A stretch of 64,000 nt of DNA from Actinomyces sp. HPA0247 (GTDB taxonomy: Bacteria; Actinomycetota; Actinomycetes; Actinomycetales; Actinomycetaceae): contig KE150452.1 of NCBI GenBank assembly GCA_000411415.1, positions 36,069-100,068 on the forward strand, written 5' to 3'. The notes under the pieces were generated by a model. The model had not been told where the DNA came from, made no database searches, and was given only the letters and a program-made list of their open reading frames with translations. The translations under genes were made by a program, and so were the position numbers. Below are positions 56,540 through 64,000 of the stretch, in pieces. Position 1 is the stretch's first letter. Every line of letters starts with the position of its first letter.

Positions 56540-58159
56540 GTGGGGCATCACGATATCTTGCAGCGCGCCTCGTTTGCGCACGTGTGCGGTGACTCGCTCA
56601 TCGCTGCGGTCGCGGGCCTCGCGCTGTACGCGTCATTTGCGCCGGTGGGATGGTGGTGGCTGTCGGTACCCGCACTGGCGCTGTACATCTCGCGCATCGA
56701 CGAGGCCAGGGCACCACGGGCGTTGACGGTCACGTTTGTGTTCGGTATGAGTTTCTGGATTCCGCTCATCGACTGGATTCCGCTCGCCGTTGGTACGACG
56801 CCCCCGTGGTTTGTGCTTGCGTTTGTGCAGACGCTGTTCCTGATGGCCTGGGCGCTCTTCGCGAGGTGGACGCAGCTGTGGGCACGGGCGCGTGGTCCGA
56901 TCATCCAGGCATTGCTCTTTGCCCTCACGTGGGCCGGTGTCGATGCCGCGCGCTCCCGGTGGCCCTGGTCGGGCTTTCCCTGGGGCTCCGTGGCGCTGCC
57001 TCAGGTGGATTCCTCCCTCGGGCGCCTCGCCCCGTACGGCGGAACGACACTGATCACTGCGGTTGTCATCGCGCTCGCAGTTCTCGTTCGCCGCGCATTC
57101 GCGGCTCGCGATGCGTCACTGATTCGCGAGCACTGGTTTTCGCGTCCAGCACTCGCCGTTATCGTTGTGGCTGCATACGTCGCGCCCCTCGCTCTGACGC
57201 TGCCGAACCAGGCAGAGAACGGAATGCTACGGATCGGTGTCGTCCAAGGTGACATTGCGCTGCCGGGTGCACAGGCTTACAAGCGTGAGGGCGAGGTGAC
57301 CGGCAACAACATGCGCGCCTCCCTCGAGCTCGCGAGCTCCCCGGAGGTGGTTGAACACCCTCTCGACCTGGCGATCTGGGGCGAAGGTTCCGTCGACCGT
57401 GATCCGCTCGCGTTCCCTGCGATCGGACAGGCAGTCGATCGTGCAGCCACGGCGCTCGACGCACCTGTCTTGATCGGCTACACGAACCTCAATGAAAGTG
57501 ATCGCGTCAAAAATTGGCTCGCGATCTGGGAGCCCGGTCAGGGGCTGGAGGAATCGGCTCGATACTCGAAACACGTTCCCGTCCCCTTTGGTGAATTCAT
57601 TCCGTTCCGTGCATTCATCGCGTCCTTCGCGACCGAAGTCGCACAGTCAAGCCGAGACATGGAAGCGGGGGTGGAGCCACCCCTCATGACGGTGCACGCA
57701 CGCGATGGACGCGACGTCCCCCTCACGGTCGGCATCTGTTTCGAAGCGGCTTATCCCATGGTGATTGGCGACGGTGTCGCTCGCGGCGGCCAAGCCATCA
57801 TCGTCCCGTCAAACAACTATCATTTCCGGTCCTCAGGAGAGTCCGCGCAGCAGGGCCAGCTCCTACGCATGCGAGCGATGGAGTACTCGCGCAGCGCTAT
57901 TCAGGCATCGACGACGGGCCATTCCTACGTTATTCGTCCCGATGGTTCGATCCTGCAGCAAACCGGCACCGAGCAGGCGACAACACTCACCGCCGATATT
58001 CCACTTCGTACGTCGCTGACGTTGACCGCGCGAGCGGGGGAGAGGATCCCGAACATCGTCATGGCTGCCACACTGGTCATCTGTTTGTCCGCCCTTGGCA
58101 CGGTTGTCGGGCGACGTATCAGGGCCCGAGCGCGCGCCAGGCGTGCATCGCACGACTAA
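56540..58159 (+). CDS. lnt: Apolipoprotein N-acyltransferase
   Basis: 539 residues. About seven N-terminal membrane helices, a nitrilase-like domain with catalytic Glu in IWGEGS, Lys in YSKHVPVPFGEF and Cys in GICFEAAYP, then a final membrane helix. It adds the third acyl chain to lipoproteins. GTG 56540 follows GGAGGG. It is next to a polyprenol-P-mannose synthase gene, the same association that is fused as Ppm1 in M. tuberculosis. Confidence 0.94.
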   Translation: MGHHDILQRASFAHVCGDSLIAAVAGLALYASFAPVGWWWLSVPALALYISRIDEARAPRALTVTFVFGMSFWIPLIDWIPLAVGTTPPWFVLAFVQTLFLMAWALFARWTQLWARARGPIIQALLFALTWAGVDAARSRWPWSGFPWGSVALPQVDSSLGRLAPYGGTTLITAVVIALAVLVRRAFAARDASLIREHWFSRPALAVIVVAAYVAPLALTLPNQAENGMLRIGVVQGDIALPGAQAYKREGEVTGNNMRASLELASSPEVVEHPLDLAIWGEGSVDRDPLAFPAIGQAVDRAATALDAPVLIGYTNLNESDRVKNWLAIWEPGQGLEESARYSKHVPVPFGEFIPFRAFIASFATEVAQSSRDMEAGVEPPLMTVHARDGRDVPLTVGICFEAAYPMVIGDGVARGGQAIIVPSNNYHFRSSGESAQQGQLLRMRAMEYSRSAIQASTTGHSYVIRPDGSILQQTGTEQATTLTADIPLRTSLTLTARAGERIPNIVMAATLVICLSALGTVVGRRIRARARARRASHD

Positions 58160-58178
58160 GTTCGGCAAAATGTGACCC

Positions 58179-58961
58179 ATGACTGTTTCTGAGCGCCTTG
58201 TTCCTTCTCCGCAGGGGGACCACACCCTGATTGTGATCCCGACATACAACGAAATGGAGACGCTTCCAGGCATTCTGACGCAGATCTGGTCTCATGTGCC
58301 CCACGCGCACATCCTTATCGTCGATGACTCCTCGCCGGATGGGACGGGGGAGTGGGTTGACTCTCGCCGACAGAACGAGGACCGCCTACACATCCTCCAT
58401 CGACCTGCCAAATCCGGCCTCGCCACCGCCTACGTTGACGGTATGGGCTGGGGCATCAAGCACGAGTACCCGTTCATTCTCCAGATGGACGCGGACGGTT
58501 CACACCGGCCAGTGGATCTACCGAAGCTGCTGACGCGCATGGCCGGACCCGATCAACCGGACCTCGTCATCGGGTCACGATGGGTCCCGGGCGGACGTAT
58601 TAACGGTTGGTCTCACAAGCGCGTCGCGCTCTCAAAGGCGGGCAATTATTATGTCCGATTCTGCCTGGGTACACCGGTGAAGGACGCAACGGCAGGTCTG
58701 CGCCTGCACCGCGCCGCCTTCCTACAGGAGAACGAGGTCCTTGATCGGGTAGCGACCACCGGCTTTGGATTCCAGGTGGAAATGACCGAACTCGAACGAT
58801 CTCTGGGAGCGGTGATCGCCGAAGTGCCCATCACCTTCGACGAGCGCATCGCTGGCGAGTCGAAGCTGGATTCATCCATCTTCGTTGAGGAGCTCGTGAT
58901 GGTCACGAAAGGCGGCCTGGGTCGCGTGACCCAAGCCGCCCGTCGAGTGTTCTCGAAGTAA
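58179..58961 (+). CDS. ppm: Polyprenol monophosphomannose synthase
   Basis: 260-residue GT2 glycosyltransferase. VIPTYNEMETLPGIL, nucleotide-sugar acid VDDSSPDGTGEW, catalytic QMDADGSH, and RWVPGGRINGWS. It transfers mannose from GDP-mannose to polyprenol phosphate, the donor for lipoglycans and protein O-mannosylation. Start ATG 58179 has CAAAAT 7 nt upstream, a weak leaderless promoter. Its stop abuts the stop of the convergent rbpA without a gap. Confidence 0.93.
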   Translation: MTVSERLVPSPQGDHTLIVIPTYNEMETLPGILTQIWSHVPHAHILIVDDSSPDGTGEWVDSRRQNEDRLHILHRPAKSGLATAYVDGMGWGIKHEYPFILQMDADGSHRPVDLPKLLTRMAGPDQPDLVIGSRWVPGGRINGWSHKRVALSKAGNYYVRFCLGTPVKDATAGLRLHRAAFLQENEVLDRVATTGFGFQVEMTELERSLGAVIAEVPITFDERIAGESKLDSSIFVEELVMVTKGGLGRVTQAARRVFSK

Positions 58962-59327
58962 TCAGCCCTTCCGATAGGAGCCCTCGGGCCGCAGGCGGCC
59001 CTCACGGTAAGCGGTGAGCTGTTCGGAGAGAACGACCTCAAGCTCTTCGATGGAACGGCGCTCGAGCAGCATGTCCCAGTGGGTGCGCTGAGGCTTAACG
59101 GGCTTATTCTCCTCGTCCTCGACGGTCTCGCCGATCAGATCGGCCTGCTGGCCACACTTGCATTCCCAGGTTGCAGGGGCCGTCGCCTCGCTGGAGAGCG
59201 TGACCTCAAACTCATGACCGTTCGGGCACGCATAACGAACAATGAAACGGTCGGCGAAGACAACGCCGTCCTCGGATTCGAGGGACTTCGCACCGATCTG
59301 CATGCCACGCAGTGCGCGGTCAGCCAT
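58962..59327 (-). CDS. rbpA: RNA polymerase-binding protein RbpA
   Basis: 121 residues; actinobacterial transcription activator that binds beta' and the housekeeping sigma factor and helps open promoters. ADRALRGMQIGAKSLESE at the N terminus is the family signature. Zinc ligands Cys34, His38, Cys56 and Cys58 are visible. The C-terminal sigma-interaction helix is RTHWDMLLERRSIEELEVVL. ATG 59327 follows AGGAGG. An upstream open frame to 59474 is non-coding. Confidence 0.97.
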   Translation of the reverse strand: MADRALRGMQIGAKSLESEDGVVFADRFIVRYACPNGHEFEVTLSSEATAPATWECKCGQQADLIGETVEDEENKPVKPQRTHWDMLLERRSIEELEVVLSEQLTAYREGRLRPEGSYRKG

Positions 59328-59361
59328 AACAGCCTCCTGGACGTAGATAAGAAACGGAACC

Positions 59362-59367
59362 ATTCTA
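59362..59367 (-). promoter_or_regulatory. -10 box of rbpA
   Basis: TAGAAT on the minus strand, predicting a leader of about 28 nt that carries the AGGAGG ribosome-binding site. Confidence 0.5.
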
Positions 59368-59426
59368 TCTGACACGTCAAGCGGAATGCGCTCACGGCCT
59401 CGTCGCCGCCCCATCCCCACGATCCG

Positions 59427-59440
59427 ATAATGTACATTAT
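59427..59440. promoter_or_regulatory. Perfect 14-bp palindrome between rbpA and the PAP2 gene
   Basis: ATAATGTACATTAT, an A/T-rich perfect palindrome in a G+C-rich genome, about 100 bp upstream of rbpA and 51 bp upstream of the divergent membrane-protein gene. It looks like a dimeric repressor site; the regulator is unknown. Confidence 0.5.
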
Positions 59441-59478
59441 GTCCGTTTTTCTTTATCGACCCCTCTCCGAGCACGCGG

Positions 59479-59484
59479 TACAGT
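59479..59484 (+). promoter_or_regulatory. -10 box of the PAP2 gene
   Basis: TACAGT, 7 nt, ATG 59492; leaderless arrangement. Confidence 0.55.
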
Positions 59485-59491
59485 TGCTGTC

Positions 59492-60235
59492 ATGACGACG
59501 GACCGACAAGTACGCTCCCAGCACACCCCTGCTCTTCGTGAGGTCATCGCTCTCTCACTGGCGTGCCTTGCCTACTCCGTCCTCTCGTTCTTGGCTAAGG
59601 CTCCCGAGTCCGTCGCCATATCCCATGCGCATGACGTCGCCGCATTCGAGTCGCGCATCGGCCTTTTTATCGAATGTTCGGCCAACGCATGGCTGATCGC
59701 CCACCCGCTGCTCGCCTCGCTCGCATCTGCACAGTACGCGGTTTCGTTCCTTGCAATGACCGGCTTCGCACTGGTCGTCCTCTGGCGCAAGGCCCCCGCC
59801 TTTTACCGCCGGGCTCGTTGGACACTCGTCATCATGACGATCGGCGCGCTCATCACATACTGGACCTACCCCTTGGCTCCCCCACGCCTCGTCCCCGATC
59901 TCGGCTTCGTCGACGCCGTCGCCGCTCACACATCAGCCTATTCACAACTGTTCGGTACGCTCGCCAATCCCTACGGTGCGATGCCATCGATGCATACGGG
60001 TTGGTCCATATGGGTTGCCGTCATGCTCGGAACATATGTGTGGCGCTCATGGTGGGCGCGACTCCTTCTCGCTTTTCATCCCGCCATCACGATCGTGACA
60101 ATCGTCGCAACTGGCAATCATTATGTGGTTGACGCCATTGCAGGCTGCATGTACTTCCTGCTTGCCTGGCTCTTTGTCACCATTACGAACAGGGCGTTAC
60201 CCAGGAATGTGCGAACAACCGGCGAGACGTCCTAG
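59492..60235 (+). CDS. PAP2-superfamily membrane phosphatase/transferase
   Basis: 247 residues, about six membrane helices. PAP2-type motifs PYGAMPSMHTGWSIW (motif with catalytic His) and TGNHYVVDAIAG (second His and Asp) match the inositolphosphotransferase (Aur1/Ipt1-like) branch. It could dephosphorylate a lipid phosphate or make an inositol lipid; the substrate is unknown. Start set by the leaderless promoter. Confidence 0.87.
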   Translation: MTTDRQVRSQHTPALREVIALSLACLAYSVLSFLAKAPESVAISHAHDVAAFESRIGLFIECSANAWLIAHPLLASLASAQYAVSFLAMTGFALVVLWRKAPAFYRRARWTLVIMTIGALITYWTYPLAPPRLVPDLGFVDAVAAHTSAYSQLFGTLANPYGAMPSMHTGWSIWVAVMLGTYVWRSWWARLLLAFHPAITIVTIVATGNHYVVDAIAGCMYFLLAWLFVTITNRALPRNVRTTGETS

Positions 60236-60255
60236 GAGCGCCCCTCAATAAACGC

Positions 60256-60261
60256 TAGGGT
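60256..60261 (+). promoter_or_regulatory. -10 box of the Hsp70-like gene
   Basis: TAGGGT, 7 nt, ATG 60269; this favours 60269 over GTG 60260, which overlaps the box. Confidence 0.55.
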
Positions 60262-60268
60262 GGATGCC

Positions 60269-61783
60269 ATGAGACTCGGAGTTGATTTTGGCACCACGAC
60301 CACCGCGATCGCTATCGTTGACCGGGGAAACTATCCCATCGTCTCTTTTGTCAACAACAACGACGATACGGTCGATTTTGTTCCGTCAATTATCGCGCTT
60401 GACGGCGACCACCTGGTTTACGGCTTCGACGCAGAAGATGCAGCCCGCGAGGGCGCTCCTCACCTGCGTTCTTTCAAGCGCCTGCTCTCCGACCCGTCGG
60501 TGACTGACACATCCACTCTGCGCCTGGGCAACCACAGCATCTCGATCCTCGACGCGCTCACCGGTTTCCTCAGTTACGTCGCACGTCAGCTGCGCACCAA
60601 CTCTTCCGTTGCTTCCCTGCCTGCTTCCGAGCCACTTGAGGCTCTAGTCGGCGTCCCCGCACACGCATGGTCTGCGCAACGCTTCCTGACCCTCGAGGCC
60701 TTCCGACGCGCTGGCTGGGACGTCCTCGCAATGGTGAACGAGCCCTCCGCCGCAGGCTTTGAGTACACCCACCGTCACGCGGGAACGCTCAACTCGAAGC
60801 GCACCGCGATCCTCGTCTACGACCTGGGCGGCGGCACATTCGACGCATCGATCGTGTCGGCCACAGGAACCCTGCACGAGGTCATGGGATCGCGCGGACT
60901 TAACATGGTCGGTGGGGACGATTTCGATGTCGTGCTCGCTAACCGGCTCGCTGCGGCAGCTGGCACTGATTCCGGCAAGCTCGGCGACGAGGCGTGGGAA
61001 CGCCTCGTCGAGGACGCGCGCGATGCGAAGGAGACCCTCTCCCCCTCGACGAAGTTCATTACCGTCTCCGTTGACGGCGAGCCCGTCACTATCCCCGTCG
61101 CTGACTTCTACGAGGCTGCCACTCCCCTCGTCGACTCAACCGTCGCCGCCATGGAACCGCTCCTTGTTCCCGATGCTTCAGGCGTCGGTCAGCTGGGCGG
61201 AGACATCGCCGGTCTCTACGTTGTGGGCGGTGGCTCGCAGCTTCCGCTCGTGGCGCGCATCCTGCGGTCGCGTTTTGGGCGCCGTGTCCACCGGTCGCCA
61301 CACACCGCAGCATCGACAGCAATTGGACTTGCCATCGGTGCTGATCCCGAGGCCGCATACACCGTGCGCGAACAACTCTCGCGCGGCGTTGGCGTGTTCC
61401 GTGAGCGCGAGGCAGGAAGCTTCATCTCCTTCGATACCCTCCTGGAGCCCAACACAGAGCTAGCCCCGGGAGAAAAACTGACCATCAAGCGCCGCTACCG
61501 GGCGGCACACAACATCGGCTATTTCCGTTTCGTCGAGTACTCGTCGTTCGACGAGGCCGGGGTGCCGCGCGGCGACCTACAGCCCTACGGCGAGGTTATC
61601 GTTCCCTTCGATCGAGCGCTGCGTCGCGACGATATCGACCTCACCACGATCCCCGTCGTACGCACCGATGATGGGCCCCTCATCGAAGAGTCCTACATCG
61701 TCGATGAGAACGGTCTAGTCACCGTTGAGATCACCGACGTCGAGTCGTCGTACACAGTGAGCCGCCCGCTCGGGCGCCGCTAA
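60269..61783 (+). CDS. Hsp70-family protein lacking a C-terminal lid
   Basis: 504 residues. A full actin-like ATPase domain (MRLGVDFGTTTTAIAIVD, NEPSAAGFEY, YDLGGGTFDASIV, VVGGGSQLPLVARIL) is followed by a beta-rich segment of ~120 residues resembling a reduced substrate-binding domain. The helical lid and C-terminal tail of DnaK are missing. No dnaJ or grpE is adjacent. Its role is unknown; it may be a specialised chaperone. Monocistronic, with a bidirectional terminator downstream. Confidence 0.88.
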   Translation: MRLGVDFGTTTTAIAIVDRGNYPIVSFVNNNDDTVDFVPSIIALDGDHLVYGFDAEDAAREGAPHLRSFKRLLSDPSVTDTSTLRLGNHSISILDALTGFLSYVARQLRTNSSVASLPASEPLEALVGVPAHAWSAQRFLTLEAFRRAGWDVLAMVNEPSAAGFEYTHRHAGTLNSKRTAILVYDLGGGTFDASIVSATGTLHEVMGSRGLNMVGGDDFDVVLANRLAAAAGTDSGKLGDEAWERLVEDARDAKETLSPSTKFITVSVDGEPVTIPVADFYEAATPLVDSTVAAMEPLLVPDASGVGQLGGDIAGLYVVGGGSQLPLVARILRSRFGRRVHRSPHTAASTAIGLAIGADPEAAYTVREQLSRGVGVFREREAGSFISFDTLLEPNTELAPGEKLTIKRRYRAAHNIGYFRFVEYSSFDEAGVPRGDLQPYGEVIVPFDRALRRDDIDLTTIPVVRTDDGPLIEESYIVDENGLVTVEITDVESSYTVSRPLGRR

Positions 61784-61802
61784 TCCTCACCGACGCAAGA
61801 CA

Positions 61803-61841
61803 AAGGTGTGGGGGCCAGGCTGAGCATGGCCCCCACACCTT
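61803..61841. terminator. Bidirectional terminator
   Basis: 15-bp stem AAGGTGTGGGGGCCA / TGGCCCCCACACCTT with a 9-nt loop, between the convergent Hsp70-like and MerR genes. Confidence 0.88.
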
Positions 61842-61859
61842 ATCGTCGTTTCGGTCTCG

Positions 61860-62411
61860 TCAGGATGCAGAAAGCTTGGAGCGACGTCGCTCCGCCAGTT
61901 CGTCGACGAAAGCCGGTTCCGAACGCTCAAGCGGCAGCTCGGCAAGAGACCCCTCAACCTCGCGCCAGACACGACCCACGGCGATGCCGAAAACACCCTG
62001 GCCGCCCTGAAGGAGGTCAATCACCTCGTCCGTCGACGTGCATTCGTACACAGAGGCCCCATCGCTCATCAGGGTGATCGATGCGAGATCGTCGACTCCC
62101 CTGTTCTGCAGCGACGACACGGCGACGCGCACCTGCTGCAGCGACACGCCCGCATCGAGAAGCTTCTTCACGACCTTCAGAACGAGGATGTCACGGAAGG
62201 AATAGAGGCGCTGGGAGCCAGAACCGCGTGCAGCGCGGATAGACGGCTGGAGAAGGCCGGTGCGAGCCCAGTAGTCGAGCTGACGATAGGTGATACCAGC
62301 GGCGCTACATGCAACCGGGCCACGGTAGCCCATCTCGTCGGTATCAAGGCCTTCGAGCGGGTCGCCGAAAAGCATGCCTTGCCGGCTAACGGCGTTCGCT
62401 TCTGCGCTCAC
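61860..62411 (-). CDS. MerR-family regulator (Rv1830-like)
   Basis: 183 residues. MerR helix-turn-helix GITYRQLDYWARTGLLQPS and SQRLYSFRDILVLKVVKKLLDAGVSLQQVR, then a non-cysteine effector domain. Resembles the second MerR gene found with garA in mycobacteria (Rv1830 type), judged by order and architecture. GTG 62411 follows AAGGAG. It lies 112 nt after the FtsR-like gene. The DUF151 nuclease gene that separates the two MerR genes in mycobacteria is missing here. Confidence 0.88.
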   Translation of the reverse strand: MSAEANAVSRQGMLFGDPLEGLDTDEMGYRGPVACSAAGITYRQLDYWARTGLLQPSIRAARGSGSQRLYSFRDILVLKVVKKLLDAGVSLQQVRVAVSSLQNRGVDDLASITLMSDGASVYECTSTDEVIDLLQGGQGVFGIAVGRVWREVEGSLAELPLERSEPAFVDELAERRRSKLSAS

Positions 62412-62523
62412 TGTCGGGCTCCTTGCAGGTGGTACTTGATGAGAACAGGACTACGGTAGAGCACCGATGAACGGTGGTCAATGACCGAAGCGGCGAGTCT
62501 AACCTTCATGTTCAACATGAGAC

Positions 62524-63291
62524 TTAGTCACCATCGTCCGCGAGTGCTGACACAGCAACCGTCAACATTTCACGATGCAGCTCGGCGAACAGCTCTCCCA
62601 GCTCAACCGCCCGAGCACGCGCCCGTTCGCGGTCCGCGCCACGGCCTCGTCCCCGCTGCGAGGAAACGGTCTGATCGATAATGTCAGCGCTACGCTCGGC
62701 ACCCTGACGAACCGCACGCAGCACGCGCACGTCGACACCAGCGCACTCCAGCCGCGCAATTGCAGACACTGTCTGAACGCAGCGTGCAGGAAAGTATCCA
62801 GCCAGATCCGGCGTAATCAGCCCCAGGCGCGTGTAGCGTTCGAGCGTCTCCATATCGACGCCCGTCAAGTCAGCCAAGTCGGCAGCAGGGATAGCCCGAC
62901 GTCCGCCCAGCGACACGGTCTGTCCCTCAGACGAGACGACCTGGGCCACCCTGCGCTTGGCCGGTGTATGCCCAGCATCGAGAGCATCGAGCTGCGTGCG
63001 GATCACGCTGAGCGGAGTGAAAGAGTCACGCTGCTCCGTCAGCACGTAGCGCAACCGCTCCACATCAGCGGCCGAGTACTTGCGGTAGCCCGAACCCGTA
63101 CGCGCGGGCGTCACTAGCCCCTCGCTCTCCAGGTAGCGCACCTTAGACAGCGAGATCGCAGGAAACTCCTCCTTCAGCGCGTCGACAACGCGGCCGATCG
63201 ACAGCTCAGGGCTGTGATCGACGTCGTGCGGCCATGAGCGTGCCTCACGAGATGAGGGCACCGCCCGCGCATGCGCAACGGCTGCGGACAC
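62524..63291 (-). CDS. ftsR: MerR-family regulator FtsR (Rv1828-like)
   Basis: 255 residues. HTH LSIGRVVDALKEEFPAISLSKVRYLE, cut short here, with EGLVTPARTGSGYRKYSAADVERL; a second HTH-like region follows (IPAADLADLTGVDMETLERYTRLGLITPDL). In Corynebacterium the homolog FtsR activates ftsZ. GTG 63291 begins one base after the stop of the FHA gene, so the two are co-transcribed. Confidence 0.88.
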   Translation of the reverse strand: MSAAVAHARAVPSSREARSWPHDVDHSPELSIGRVVDALKEEFPAISLSKVRYLESEGLVTPARTGSGYRKYSAADVERLRYVLTEQRDSFTPLSVIRTQLDALDAGHTPAKRRVAQVVSSEGQTVSLGGRRAIPAADLADLTGVDMETLERYTRLGLITPDLAGYFPARCVQTVSAIARLECAGVDVRVLRAVRQGAERSADIIDQTVSSQRGRGRGADRERARARAVELGELFAELHREMLTVAVSALADDGD

Positions 63292-63292
63292 G

Positions 63293-63727
63293 TCAGGCCT
63301 GCTTGGTCGACGGCTGATAGGTCAAGCGGTACTTTCCGATCTGCACTTCATCACCGGCATGCAGCGCGATGGAATCGACGCGCTCACGGTTGACGTACGT
63401 GCCGTTGAGGGAACCCGAATCGCGCACGATGTGCCCGCCCTCGGATGCGATGAACTGGCAGTGCTTACGCGACACGGTGACATCATCAAGGAAGATGTCA
63501 GCCTTGGGAGAGCGACCGGCATTGGTCACTTCTGGATCAAGGAGGAAACGCGCACCCGTGTTCGGCCCGCGCTGAACAATGAGCAGCGCCGAGCCTGCAG
63601 GCAGCGCCTCCACTGCTTCGCGATCACGAGCGGACAGCGCAACGGGTGCCTCTTCGACCTCATCAACCACAGGCGCCAAGCCGAAAACTGAGGTTGCAGT
63701 CGGATCGAACGGCTGGTTGTCAGACAT
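63293..63727 (-). CDS. garA: FHA-domain metabolic regulator, GarA/OdhI-like
   Basis: 144 residues. An N-terminal tail with PTATSVFGL (Thr10, Thr12) is followed by a linker and an FHA domain: AGRSPKADIFLDDVTVSRKHC (split as GRSPKADIFL and VSRKHCQF), and SLNGTYVNRERV. In relatives, unphosphorylated protein binds and inhibits 2-oxoglutarate dehydrogenase E1, and PknG/PknB phosphorylation of the ETTSVF motif releases it. Here the motif is TATSVF, with Ala between the two Thr. ATG 63727 has GGAG 7 nt upstream. Confidence 0.92.
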   Translation of the reverse strand: MSDNQPFDPTATSVFGLAPVVDEVEEAPVALSARDREAVEALPAGSALLIVQRGPNTGARFLLDPEVTNAGRSPKADIFLDDVTVSRKHCQFIASEGGHIVRDSGSLNGTYVNRERVDSIALHAGDEVQIGKYRLTYQPSTKQA

Positions 63728-63763
63728 TGTGCGCTCCAATAAGTAAGAAGATGGACTCTGATA

Positions 63764-63769
63764 AGTGTA
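63764..63769 (-). promoter_or_regulatory. -10 box of garA
   Basis: TACACT on the minus strand, predicting a leader of about 30 nt. Confidence 0.45.
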
Positions 63770-63828
63770 AACGTTTGCCTTGTATCAGGCGCGGGAACGC
63801 CAGGGTGAAACGCCCACAACCAACGTCC

Positions 63829-64000
63829 TCATCCGTAGGTAGCAAACTGCGGGGGCTTCGGAGTGGCGGTCGACGAAATCGATAGATCATCAACAGGCGT
63901 GATCGTCACCGTCGCCCCCTTGGCGCGCATTTGCGCCGCTGAGCCCGCTTGAATATCGAGTGCCGTCGCGATCGTCTGACCATCGCCGATCACCTTCCAC
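63829..64000 (-). CDS. C-terminal end of a possible DUF881-family protein (partial)
   Basis: The last 56 codons of a minus-strand gene entering from beyond the window, stop at 63831-63829. The readable part includes VIGDGQTIATALDIQAGSAAQMRAKGATVTITPVDDL (split here by VIGDGQTIATALDIQ and MRAKGATVTITPV) and ends PPQFATYG. The ending resembles DUF881 proteins, membrane-anchored extracytoplasmic proteins often found near garA in actinobacteria. Too little is present to be certain. Confidence 0.6.
   Translation of the reverse strand, partial: WKVIGDGQTIATALDIQAGSAAQMRAKGATVTITPVDDLSISSTATPKPPQFATYG

Overview
The window is G+C-rich, tightly packed chromosomal DNA of an actinobacterium, most likely of the Actinomyces/Schaalia type (inference). 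Lineage markers include mIHF, RbpA, a GarA/OdhI-type FHA protein, an FtsR-type MerR regulator, the Pup ligation genes, PafB/PafC, a PriA without helicase motifs, and two LexA boxes of the TCGAAC-N4-GTTCGA type. Apart from a tRNA-Leu the content is protein-coding. I see no insertion sequence, prophage or CRISPR array.

Layout. 1-3.9 kb: 5' part of a two-lipoyl-domain E2 gene, lpdA, a small membrane protein, trmL and a YbhB-like protein. 4.0-13.7 kb: a split SOS mutagenesis locus, with imuA'-imuB behind one LexA box and dnaE2 behind a second perfect box, separated by an SNF2 ATPase and a zinc dehydrogenase. 13.7-19.8 kb: HAD phosphatase, MarR regulator, tRNA-Leu(GAG), a DsbA-fold protein, a MazG-like protein, a flavin oxidoreductase, an acidic-tailed protein, an aldo/keto-reductase-like protein and a RecB-type nuclease. 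19.9-26.6 kb: trmI-mpa-dop-pup-pafA-FKBP, a pupylation operon with no proteasome core genes. 26.7-31.2 kb: aroC-aroK-aroB, a degenerate shikimate-kinase paralog, efp and nusB. 32.0-40.2 kb: pyrR-pyrB-pyrC-carA-carB-pyrF behind a PyrR RNA site. 40.3-49.7 kb: mihF-gmk-rpoZ-coaBC-metK-vkor-priA-fmt-rsmB-rpe. 49.8-51.8 kb: FMN riboswitch with an ABC permease and a lipoprotein, a candidate riboflavin importer. 51.9-59.3 kb: pafB-pafC-helY-lnt-ppm facing rbpA. 59.5-64 kb: PAP2-type membrane protein, a lidless Hsp70-like protein, then on the minus strand two MerR regulators, the GarA-like FHA protein and the end of a possible DUF881 protein.

Themes. DNA-damage functions recur (imuA'B, dnaE2, RecB-type nuclease, pafBC, helY, priA). 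De novo UMP synthesis is nearly complete in one operon. Central-carbon control appears at both ends: the lipoyl E2/E3 pair, and the FHA protein whose relatives inhibit 2-oxoglutarate dehydrogenase. A recurrent promoter grammar is visible: a TANNNT -10 box followed by 6-7 nt and then directly by ATG or GTG, which indicates extensive leaderless transcription. It was used here to choose several starts.

Most interesting points: the Pup system without prcBA and with a Mpa lacking its C-terminal proteasome-docking motif; the split LexA-controlled mutasome; a 24-bp tandem duplication in the LID region of a second shikimate-kinase-like gene; a perfect 17-bp inverted pair of CsoR-like operator sequences upstream of pyrR; and several enzymes that have lost catalytic residues.
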